From Haematobia irritans (lineage: Eukaryota; Arthropoda; Insecta; Diptera; Muscidae), in assembly GCF_050003625.1 (NCBI RefSeq), contig NC_134397.1:152478691-152542690 (forward strand): DNA of 64,000 nucleotides, written 5' to 3'. Positions 44,801 to 50,687 of this stretch are shown here, one piece after another. The notes under the pieces were generated by a model. It worked only from the letters and a program-made list of their open reading frames with translations, was not told the origin of the DNA and searched no databases. The first letter of the stretch is position 1; each line of letters opens with the position of its first letter. Both the position numbers and the translations under genes were made by a program.

Positions 44801-47391
44801 TGCGGTAACACTTGCCGATGGCAAGGTTTCTTAAAACTTCTTAACACAGTCTATTCAATTGTAAGTTAGTCCATACGGAGTATATATTAAACAAAAAAGG
44901 TCGAGTAAATACTATATAATTCAATTTGACAAAATTTTATAGAAATGAAATTTTGACATAATTTTCTATAGAAATAAAATTTTGACAAAAATGTCAATAG
45001 TAATAAAATTTTGACAAAATTTTCTATAGGAATAAAATTTTAACAAAATTTTCTATCCAAATAAAATGTTGACAATGTTTTCTATAGAAATAAAATTTTG
45101 CTAGATTACTTTTGGGGATCGGCTATATATAACTAGAGACGGATATGCACCAATTTTGGCATGGTTGTTAGCGGCCATATACTAGCACAATGTACAAAAT
45201 TTCACCACGTACCAAATTTTAAACGGATCCGATGAATTTTGGTCCTCTAAGAGCTCCGGAGGTCAAATCTGGGGATCGGTTTAAATGGGGGTTATATAAT
45301 TAAGACCGGTATGGACAAATTTTTGAATGGTTGTTGGAGACCATATACTAACACCACGTACCAAATTTCAACCGGATCGGGTGAATTTTGCTCCCCTAAG
45401 AGGCTCCGGAGTTCAAATCTGGGGATCGGTTTATATGGGGGCTATATATAATTATAGACTGATATTAACCAATTAAAGCATGGTTGTTGGATACCATATA
45501 CTAACATCACGTACCAAATTTCAACCGAATCTGATGAATTTTGCTCTTCCAAGGGGCTCCGGAGGTCAAATCTGGGGATCGTTTAATATGGGGGCTATAT
45601 AAAGGGTGATTCTTTTGAGGTTAGGATTTTCATGCATTAGTATTTGACAGATCACGTGGGATTTCAGACATGGTGTCAAAGAGAAAGATGCTCAGTATGC
45701 TTTGACATTTCATCATGAATAGCCGAACGATCTGCCACAACGTCGAATTTTCAGTGAATGGGCCCTAGAAAAGTTGGCAGAAAATCCGCTTTTTTATCGA
45801 CAAATTTTGTTCAGCGATGAGGCTCATTTCTGGTTGAATGGCTACGTAAATAAGCAAAATTGCCGCATTTGGAGTGAAGAGCAACCAGAAGCCGTTCAAG
45901 AACTGCCCATGCATCCCGAAAAATGCACTGTTTGGTGTGGTTTGTACGCTGGTGGAATCATTGGACCGTATTTTTTCAAAGATGCTGTTGGACGCAACGT
46001 TACGGTGAATGGCGATCGCTATCGTTCGATGCTAACAAACTTTTTGTTGCCAAAAATGGAAGAACTGAACTTGGTTGACATGTGGTTTCAACAAGATGGC
46101 ACTACATGCCACACAGCTCGCGATTCTATGGCCATTTTGAGGGAAAACTTCGGAGAACAATTCATCTCAAGAAATGGACCGGTAAGTTGGCCACCAAGAT
46201 CATGCGATTTGACGCCTTTAGACTATTTTTTGTGGGGCTACGTCAAGTCTAAAGTCTACAGAAATAAGCCAGCAACTATTCCAGCTTTGGAAGACAACAT
46301 TTCCGAAGAAATTCGGGCTATTCCGGCCGAAATGCTCGAAAAAGTTGCCCAAAATTGGACTTTCCGAATGGACCACCTAAGACGCAGCCGCGGTCAACAT
46401 TTAAATGAAATTATCTTCAAAAAGTAAATGTCATTGACCAATCTAACGTTTCAAATAAAGAACCGATGAGATTTTGCAAATTTTATGCGTTTTTTTTTTT
46501 TAAAAGTTATCAAGCTCTTAACAAATCACCCTTTATAATTATGGACCGATTTCGACCAATTTTTGCATGGGTGTTTGAGGTCATATAAAAACACCATGTA
46601 CCAGCCGGATCGGATGAAATTTGCTTCTCTTAGAGGCTCCGCAAGCCAAATCGGAGGATCGGTTTATATGGGGGCTATATATAATTATTGACCGATGTGG
46701 ACCAATTTTTTCATAGTGGTTAGAGACCATATACTAACACCTTGTACCAAATTTCAGCCGGATCGGATGAAATTTTCTTCTCTTAGAGGCTCCGCAAGCC
46801 AAATTTGGGGGTCCGTTTATATGGGGACTATACGCAAAAGTGGACCGATATGGCCCATTTGCAATACCATCCGACCTACATCAATAACAACTACTTGTGC
46901 CAAGTTTCAAGCCGATAGCTTGTTTCGTTCGGAAGTTAGCGTTATTCCAACAGACGGACGGACGGACGTTCGGACGGACATGCTCAGATCGACTCAGAAT
47001 TTCACCACGACCCAGAATATATATACTTTATGGGGTCTTAGAGCAATATTTCGATGTGGAGGGTATAAAAAGTCCCCATTAAAAGTATGAAAAAACCAAG
47101 TTATAAAAAATTGAATTAAAAGAACTTCCTGGGTAGTTAAAATAAAGAACATCATTGGGAGTGCATCTTCTGGAAGTGCTTCTAAAGTTGTGCCTTTGGA
47201 AGAACTTCCAATTTTTTTGCTGGGACTATTTAATATTCTTACCTCGATATACCACTGGTCCGGGATGGTCGAAGTAACCAAATTCCACTCACTTTTGTAC
47301 GCTTTGCATAGTCTTGAAAAGTATCATCCAAAGCCAAACGAAAACGTTTTCTCCATTTTTCAAAATATTTTTTATAACTCCGAAATTTCAT
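23696..47391 (-). CDS. Pickpocket-type DEG/ENaC sodium channel subunit, six exons, gene level
   Basis: Six exons joined by GT-AG introns give 1446 coding bases: 481 codons and a stop, with phases agreeing at every junction. Exons, in order of translation: 47391-47243, 37783-37580, 37518-36779, 24191-24074, 24005-23896, 23820-23696. The product has a short cytoplasmic N terminus (1-50), TM1 about 51-73, a Cys-rich extracellular loop with GPCCSFNYHP and CESCLPNC, and TM2 about 443-468 carrying the G-x-S filter motif (GLS, 452-454). That order is diagnostic of DEG/ENaC channels, and the CLPxC and TM2 words fit insect pickpocket proteins. Family members form trimeric plasma-membrane cation channels used in taste, touch or fluid balance; which role applies here cannot be told. 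The length is normal to short for the family. Introns are 9459, 61, 12587, 68 and 75 bp, the two giant ones filled with transposons. No frame break is visible, so it is probably functional. The ortholog is not assigned. Confidence 0.88.
23896..24005 (-). CDS. Channel gene exon 5 (palm region before TM2)
   Basis: The acceptor is GGTTTTAG and the donor TTAT|GTAAGT. It encodes about 37 codons ending KVTVMSWVGLL, the beta-strand and entry to TM2. It is separated from exon 4 by 68 bp and from exon 6 by 75 bp. Frames agree on both sides. Confidence 0.88.
24074..24191 (-). CDS. Channel gene exon 4 (CLPNC Cys-rich segment)
   Basis: The acceptor is AATTTCAG and the donor TTTA|GTAAGT. The frame contributed by exon 3 gives DNFKSVRCESCLPNCHDVTY, the conserved DEG/ENaC segment before TM2. 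The exon is 118 bp long and lies 12.6 kb from exon 3. Repeat B4 starts only 22 bases upstream of the exon, leaving just a short pyrimidine-rich acceptor region. Confidence 0.9.
25431..27285 (+). mobile_element. Family A element copy A7, the most regular copy
   Basis: Head at 25431, 29-bp array 25672-26165, 153-bp units with identical spacing (AATTATGG at 26373, 26526 and 26679), GACGGACGG tract 27112-27150, tail ending GAGGGTATAAAA. It is inserted in the terminal region of the piggyBac-like element. Confidence 0.78.
27436..28010 (-). pseudogene. piggyBac-like transposase remnant
   Basis: One frame gives an acidic N-terminal stretch (RILNDEDADIFDDSDDGEDF), as in piggyBac-like proteins. A different frame nearer the stop gives RCFFCQQTKNANKYSTVCNT followed by CNHFVCKE. 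This is the C-terminal Cys-rich domain (C-x2-C, C-x2-C, H, C) of the family. The DDD catalytic core between them is missing. The LINE is inserted just upstream of the N-terminal part. Confidence 0.7.
28023..30515 (+). mobile_element. Non-LTR retrotransposon (LINE), 5'-truncated
   Basis: Flanked by the 12-bp direct repeat CCTAACATCGTA at 28011-28022 and 30516-30527. It starts in the middle of ORF2 and ends with GGGCTGCCACTTTAACCTAA-type tail repeats. The 3' UTR (30376-30515) shares its last 70 or so bases with the SINE family of this window. A second copy is at 61959-63945. Confidence 0.85.
28024..30375 (+). CDS. LINE ORF2, reverse transcriptase plus RNase H, N-terminally truncated
   Basis: Open from the insertion point to the stop at 30373-30375, without an own start codon. 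Numbering from 28048, reverse transcriptase covers about 1-300, with SPGPDGI, GTPQGGVLSPLLWN and the catalytic YADD at 237-240. RNase H follows with D498 (FYTDGSK), E533, D559 (YSDSQ) and D611 (CEAD), all present. The C-terminal Cys/His motif is CHDVEEKESIKHLLCECPAF. RT followed by RNase H suggests the I/LOA group of LINEs; LOA is my best guess. The endonuclease and ORF1 are missing, so this copy cannot move alone, although what remains is uninterrupted and looks recent. Confidence 0.85.
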   Translation, partial: RSFPIEEIVSESRIKWALNSFGPFKSPGPDGITPAELQAVAERIIPWLTVIYKKCVNLAYIPEKWRETKVVFIPKAGKASHSSAKDFRPISLSSFLLKTLERMIDMYLRTSVDSGLLSKRQHAYSKGRSTETALHELVSFIESSLSVKEYTIVAFLDIAGAFNNVHPRSILNGLTTLNVDPGILRLLDELLMKRSISATLGQANIQRYVNRGTPQGGVLSPLLWNVATNNLLVSLEKERIKVVAYADDVALAVRGKFPSTIRDIIQRALRMTDEWAKDNGLGVNPAKTEIVMYCKDHKTPTVRPISLGGTEIPFGECAKYLRVILDRKLNFRLNIEERARKATVALYSCKKAIGKKWGLRPKIVHWLYTAGVRPIMLYGVVVWWPALQKPTCLDKVQRMASLCISGAFSKTGTDSLNVMLNLLPLDILAKQSAATTAVRLRELSLWSEKSYGHSSVLKIMPDVPNVVDYTLAKPLFDKKFETLIPNSEAWCTQTPGNKRYIDFYTDGSKLNGQVGFGVYSKDLEIRIAKRLPNHCSVFQAEILAIREVVNWLRSNVPTNIGINIYSDSQPAIKFLDSVFLNSKTAIDCRKSLNEMAEQYNIHLIWVPGHRNIPGNCEADVLARLGTTLHIPGELESVGMPLATCKLLLREKAVMMVNIRWENCKGCNDTKQICPHLNLNRTLDMLVLSRRQIALLISAITGRCLIGEFAKTIGAKYNDYCISCHDVEEKESIKHLLCECPAFCVRRKRILGAYSFRLLADLENVNLSSLLMFLEQSGWFHKSK
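30528..31192. other. Right part of the piggyBac-like element
   Basis: AT-rich sequence between the LINE and the terminus. The motif GGGTCAAATTGACCC at 30972-30986 and GGGTCATATTGACCC near 31162-31176 mark the subterminal and terminal repeats. No intact frame. Confidence 0.5.
33482..35030 (-). mobile_element. Family A element copy A8, head truncated
   Basis: Tail hairpin at 33482, units through about 34610 with two nearly identical neighbours (33914-34210), 29-bp array 34640-34845, partial head stopping at GGTACATATGATTC. Not known to be mobile. Confidence 0.65.
35031..35433. other. Unassigned intron 3 sequence
   Basis: About 400 bp between A8 and A9 with no recognised exon, repeat or motif. 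It may be original intron DNA. Confidence 0.35.
35442..36710 (-). mobile_element. Family A element copy A9 flanked by a direct repeat
   Basis: Runs from TATACCCTCC to TATATACTTG and is flanked by CCCATTTT on both sides (35434-35441 and 36711-36718). Units are degenerate and the 29-bp array is absent. It lies in intron 3 of the channel gene close to the exon 3 donor. Confidence 0.65.
36779..37518 (-). CDS. Channel gene exon 3 (main Cys-rich extracellular domain)
   Basis: This 740-bp exon has acceptor ATTACAG and donor TTGG|GTGAGC. It carries the paired-Cys region GPCCSFNYHP, the segment GVDGGLTFIGVEGSE, a VHHP motif and later Cys residues (CILECESKTIVEKCQC), all typical of pickpocket extracellular domains. 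The open frame runs past the donor for over 100 bases into intron and transposon sequence. A single-ORF annotation would therefore give a false C terminus. Repeat copy A9 begins 69 bases beyond the donor. Confidence 0.92.
37580..37783 (-). CDS. Channel gene exon 2 (TM1 and start of the extracellular loop)
   Basis: The acceptor is AATTTCAG and the donor GCT|GTAAGT. The translation begins with a hydrophobic TM1 (FLWSTLLISLFVLAVYLSLQ) and continues into the loop with the family-typical VPFPGITLC. Exon 3 follows after a 61-bp intron. The exon is too short and too free of methionine to stand out as an open reading frame; it was found by reading upstream of exon 3. Confidence 0.9.
37838..38118 (-). 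mobile_element. Decayed LINE 3' end in intron 1
   Basis: On the minus strand the sequence ATAACGGGTAGTTGCCTGAG, then CGAATTTGCAAAACT, matches the LINE ORF2 near its C terminus. The nearer part (GGTATCACAATGCACTGAAC) matches the LINE/SINE tail. It is old and rearranged. Confidence 0.5.
38247..40420 (+). mobile_element. Family A element copy A10
   Basis: The head starts at 38247. There are two blocks of 29-bp array (38452-38545, and a long one at 38805-39475) with one 153-bp unit pair between them. A second unit array follows (39500-40130), then the GACGGATGGACGGACGGAC tract and GAGGGTATAAAA. Comparison with 61725-61742 shows it entered an A6 tract of its host element with at most one base duplicated. 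Confidence 0.72.
40940..41583 (+). mobile_element. Family D repeat element
   Basis: Tandem units with ATATATGGGAGCTATATCTA and AAATCTGAACCGATTTCGAT are followed by GGACAGACGGACGGATGGAC, GATCGACTCAG, TTTTATGGGGTCTAAAATCA and a terminal hairpin (ATACCCTAACCAC...GGTTTAGGGTATA). It has the same plan as families A and B but its own sequence. The head is not recognised. Confidence 0.6.
41584..42438. other. Interior of the hAT-like element, no gene
   Basis: AT-rich. 41600-41830 resembles a decayed CACTGAAAA MITE. GGCAACGCTG at 41954-41963 resembles an end of the other hAT-like family, but no matching left end was found. Confidence 0.35.
42439..42702. mobile_element. CACTGAAAAAA MITE with TA target
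   Basis: A 264-bp element with ends CACTGAAAAAAAA and TTTTTTTCAGTG, flanked by TA at 42437-42438 and 42703-42704. No coding sequence. It is probably a Tc1/mariner-derived MITE. Confidence 0.7.
43306..44320 (-). repeat. Decayed TIR-element and family B-type sequence in intron 1
   Basis: 43335-43890 is a reverse-orientation relative of the element at 20121-20784. 43900-44320 has B-type words (CAGTTTTAGTCCAATC, TTTAGATATAGCTCCCA). No exon recognised. Confidence 0.5.
45602..46533 (+). mobile_element. Mariner-superfamily transposon, internally deleted copy
   Basis: Both ends read AAGGGTGATT inward, with TA at 45600-45601 and 46534-46535. The flanks rejoin a family A unit (GGGGGCTATAATTATGG). At 932 bp it is 374 bp shorter than the copy at 17328. 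Confidence 0.85.
45718..46427 (+). pseudogene. Mariner-type transposase with the N-terminal domain deleted
   Basis: The first eight bases of the gene (ATGAATAG) are fused to the codons for the middle of the protein, out of frame. Both DNA-binding domains are gone. From 45774 the catalytic half is open for 217 codons with FSDEAHF, WFQQDGTTCH and SCDLTPLDYF retained. It could not bind its own ends, though a catalytic fragment could in theory be made. Confidence 0.8.
47243..47391 (-). CDS. Channel gene exon 1 (start codon, cytoplasmic N terminus)
   Basis: This exon encodes 49 codons plus two bases, starting at the ATG at 47391-47389. An in-frame TGA about 50 bases upstream makes this the first usable start. 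The peptide is basic and contains FQDYAKRTKVSGIWLLR, which sits where DEG/ENaC proteins have their conserved pre-TM1 segment. The donor reads GAG|GTAAGAAT. The two leftover bases are completed by the first base of exon 2, giving Arg followed directly by TM1. The CCCAGC-ended TIR element stops only 18 bases inside the following intron. The match to the family is weaker here than in the later exons; phase and position are the main support. Confidence 0.72.
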
Positions 47392-47980
47392 TGTGAAAAT
47401 GAAGTACTCTCGATGAATATCGATGCAAAAGTGTCACATGACTGTGACATGTCATCGTATATATTTTCCATCAGACAACTAACAAATGAATTAATGGTTA
47501 ATCATTTCCAATTAGTTATAAATAATAATGGAGTAGGACATTCCATAATTATCATATTTTAAGACATTCCATAATTATCATATTATAATGCATTCCTTCA
47601 TTTGATGGCTAATTAATATACGAGTGTGTATAATGATCCATGCTCATTATCATTAGACTTAAGGACAATAGAAAAATCAATGATGTTCGTAGACAAAATG
47701 CTAGTAATTAATTTCCATTTTTATTTGATACAATGATTCTTTAATACTACCCATCAAAGTATATTGTCAGGTTCACTCAATCAAATCGTGTGGAATAATG
47801 GAACGGAAACGCTATGCAACACTCACATTACAACATTTCAGTCATCAGTCAAGCTTGTGGATTCGTATTATTTAGGAAAATATTTAATGCGTGGGTTTGA
47901 GAGCGTTATTACGGTGAAGTAGCGTTTCTATCTACCCTTGCGTTTTTCTAAAATTCTGCATAAATTAGTCCCATATGCTA
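47392..47980 (-). other. Upstream region of the channel gene; no further exon recognised
   Basis: This mostly non-repetitive DNA lies upstream of the ATG. It should hold the 5' UTR and promoter. A weak TATA-like word (AATATATACG) lies about 70 bases from the ATG. A sequence containing ACATTCCATAATTATCATAT is tandemly duplicated near 47540-47590. Nothing here assigns a transcription start. Confidence 0.3.
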
Positions 47981-47982
47981 TA

Positions 47983-48275
47983 CACCCTCAAAAAAAATCG
48001 CCTCTGTAACATATACTCCCAAACATATTCTGTTTCAAGCATAAGCATTTTAGAATTTGTTCAAATAAAAAATTGCGCTGAGCAAACAGTTTATGTTTCG
48101 CCCTAAACATATTTTTTCATCGTCATCAGCAATATGTCTTACATATAATTGTGTTACAATTAAAAACATATGTTTGTAATTTATTTAATTTATTTTAATT
48201 TAAACCCTAAATATTACCGTTTGATAGATTAGTATAAATATTGATGTGTCGGTAGATTGTGCAAAATATACTTCA
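47983..48275. mobile_element. Fragment of the CACCCTCAAAAAAAATCGC TIR element
   Basis: Starts CACCCTCAAAAAAAATCGCC after TA and shares AACATATACTCCCAAACATA with element P1. Its right end is replaced by the 29-bp array. Confidence 0.5.
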
Positions 48276-48468
48276 ATTTTCTCTAGAAATAAAATTTTGA
48301 CAACATTTTCTATAGAAATCAATTTTTTATAGAACTAAAGAATACAATTTCTATAAAAAAATTTCTATAGAACTAAAATTTTGACAAAATTTTCTATAGA
48401 AATAAAGTTTTATTATATTTCATGTTAGCCTGATACCGAAACAGGCAATTGACGTCCAAATGCATTAT

Positions 48469-48579
48469 ATCTAATTATACAATTATTTTTCGAGCTTTAT
48501 AGACAGATATAGATCTATTAACCATGTTCCTTAATCTATATCTGTCCATAAAGCTCGAAAAATAATTGTATAATTAGAT
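48469..48579. repeat. Long near-perfect hairpin
   Basis: Arms of 46 nt (48469-48514 and 48534-48579) pair with one visible mismatch around a loop of about 19 nt. The arm contains TTATTTTTCGAGCTTTATAG. It interrupts the 29-bp array. Confidence 0.75.
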
Positions 48580-49139
48580 GAAATAAAGTTTTGACAAAAT
48601 TTTGTATAGAAATACAATTTTGACAAAATATTCTATAGAACTAAAATTTTGACAAAATTTTCTATAGAACTAATATTTTGACAAAATTTTCTATAGAAAT
48701 AACATTTTGACAAAATTTTCTATAGAAACAAAATGTTTTGAGAACATTTTTATAGAAATAAAATTTTTATAATATTTTCTATCGAAATAAAATTTTGACA
48801 AAATTGTCTATAGAAATAACATTTTAACAAAATTTTCTACAGAAAAAAGACAAAATTTTCTACAGAAATAAAATTTCGACAAAATTTTCTATAGAAATAA
48901 AATTTTTACAAAATTGTCTATAGAAAGAAACTTTTACAAATTTTTCTATAGAAATCGAATTTTGACAAAATTTTCTATAGAAATAGAATTTTGACAAACT
49001 TTTCTCTTAAAATCAAATTATGACAAAATTTTCTATAGAACTAAAATTTTGACAAAATTTTCTATAGAACTAAAATTATGAGAAAATTTTTTATAGAAAT
49101 AAAATTTTGACAAAATTTTCTATAGAACTAAACTTGTGA

Positions 49140-49459
49140 GCCACCGTGGTGCAATGGTTAGCATGCCCGCCTTGCATACACAAGGTCGTGGGTTCGATTC
49201 CTGCAACAACCGAACACCAAAAAGTTTTTCAGCGGTGGATTATCCCACCTCAGTAATGCTGGTGACATTTCTGAGGGTTTCAAAGCTTCTCTAAGTGGTT
49301 TCACTGGAATGTGGAACGCCGTTCGGCGTCATTGAGCTTAACATGGAATCGGGCAGCACTCAGTGATAAGAGAGAAGTTCATCACTGTGGTATCACAATG
49401 GACTGAATAGTCTAAGTGAGCCTGATACCTCGGGCTGCCACATAACCTAACCTAACCTA
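49140..49459 (+). mobile_element. tRNA-derived SINE, full length
   Basis: A tRNA-like head (GTGGTGCAATGGTTAGCATG, arm CCTTG/CAAGG, B box GGTTCGATTCC) is followed by a body and the tail GGGCTGCCACATAACCTAAC. Flanked by the direct repeat AACTTGTGA (49131-49139, 49460-49468). It lies in the 29-bp array. Confidence 0.85.
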
Positions 49460-49590
49460 AACTTGTGAAAAAATTTTCTATAGAAATAACATTTGAAAAA
49501 ATTTTCTATGTATGGAACAAAATGTTCTATAGAAATAAATTGTTTTGAGAATAATTTTATAGAAATAAAATTTTGACAACATTTTCTATA

Positions 49591-50687
49591 CACTGTTAGA
49601 AAACATGTTTTTCATATGTTCCGATATAAACAAAATGTGTTTCGGGCACAATTTTTAAACACAATATATTTAAGTGCAAACATGTAATGTTCCTACACTA
49701 ACACTAAATGTTTGGGGCATGAATGTTTCATAAAAATCATATGTGTGAATGCAAACATATATAAATTTACAAATTTCAACTAAATATACATATGTTGTTA
49801 TATTTTATTCACAGCGACAGAGAGAGTATAGAGAAAGAAATAGAGATGGAAACCGGAAGAGTTGACGAAAGATATCAACATAACACAGCGAAAGAATCAA
49901 AAGAGAACAATTTCTGTGAAACCGCTTGTATGTTGTTTCGGAAAACTGTTTTATGATAAGGCCAAAAATTTGGTATGCTTAAGTCTAAATGTTATTTAAT
50001 TTGAATAAAGAGAATAGACATTCGGAACCAAGAGAATAGACATTTGAAAAACAAACAGCATATGTTTTCGCCTTGAGAGCAGCATTTTATGTATGTGTGG
50101 ACATGTGTTTTGTTTATCATTTTGGCATTATGGGCACAATTTTTTTCTTGGTTCGTTAAAAGAAATGAGGGGTCTTCATAAAAATAACGAAAGGGCACTA
50201 TACTCTTTTTAGAGTTGGGATAGTAAAATGAAATAATGAGGAAATAGTGAAAAATTACACAGTAAAATTTATAAAAGTAAAGTTTAGTCCCTCTTTATTA
50301 ATAAGTAGTCCACGAGGAGTTGACGGACACCTTCAAATATAAAAAAATGGTCCTCGGTTCGATTCTCCGTGCAGGCGAAAGGTAAAATTTAAAAAAATTA
50401 TAAAAGTGAATAATTTCTTCAACATTATTTGTATTACAGAAAAAGGTGCCAAGAACTAAAATATTTCGTGGAATTGAAAATTACGAGTATGTTAGGCAAT
50501 GAGCACAATCGTCTTTGGGAAAAATTCTTCCAAGCATATGATATTTTTGGGCTCAAAATGCTTCCAAACATATAATATGTTCACATAAAACAAAAATATT
50601 AATGTTTCGGTAGTATCCAATAATATATGTGCTTCCTGCAAAATATGTTTGGAACATATGTTAAAGAAGCGATTTTTTTTGAGGGTG
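49591..50687. mobile_element. TIR element rich in AACATATG words (copy P2)
   Basis: Starts CACTGTTAGAAAACATG and ends GCGATTTTTTTTGAGGGTG, flanked by TA (49589-49590, 50688-50689). The flanks rejoin the array unit TTTTCTATAGAAATAAAA. It includes a tRNA-like stretch with B box GGTTCGATTCTCC near 50357-50369, as in P1. Confidence 0.65.

Larger units (their letters stand above)
44691..47067 (+). mobile_element. Family A element copy A11
   Basis: Head CAAGTACAAACAGCCGTAAG at 44691, 29-bp array 44930-45095, 153-bp units to 45600, a mariner copy (45602-46533), further units, GACGGACGGACGGACG tract, tail shortened to GATGTGGAGGGTATA at 47067. The terminal hairpin is deleted. Confidence 0.72.
44321..47224 (+). 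mobile_element. CCCAGCAAAAA MITE split by A11
   Basis: The left part 44321-44690 and right part 47068-47224 together match the intact 502-bp copy at 8354-8855, including both TIRs. The junction falls in an A run. Confidence 0.75.

Noticed and set aside
49140..49210. tRNA gene
   Set aside because: tRNA-like head with a B box, but it continues into a SINE body and tail and occurs in several copies with target duplications.
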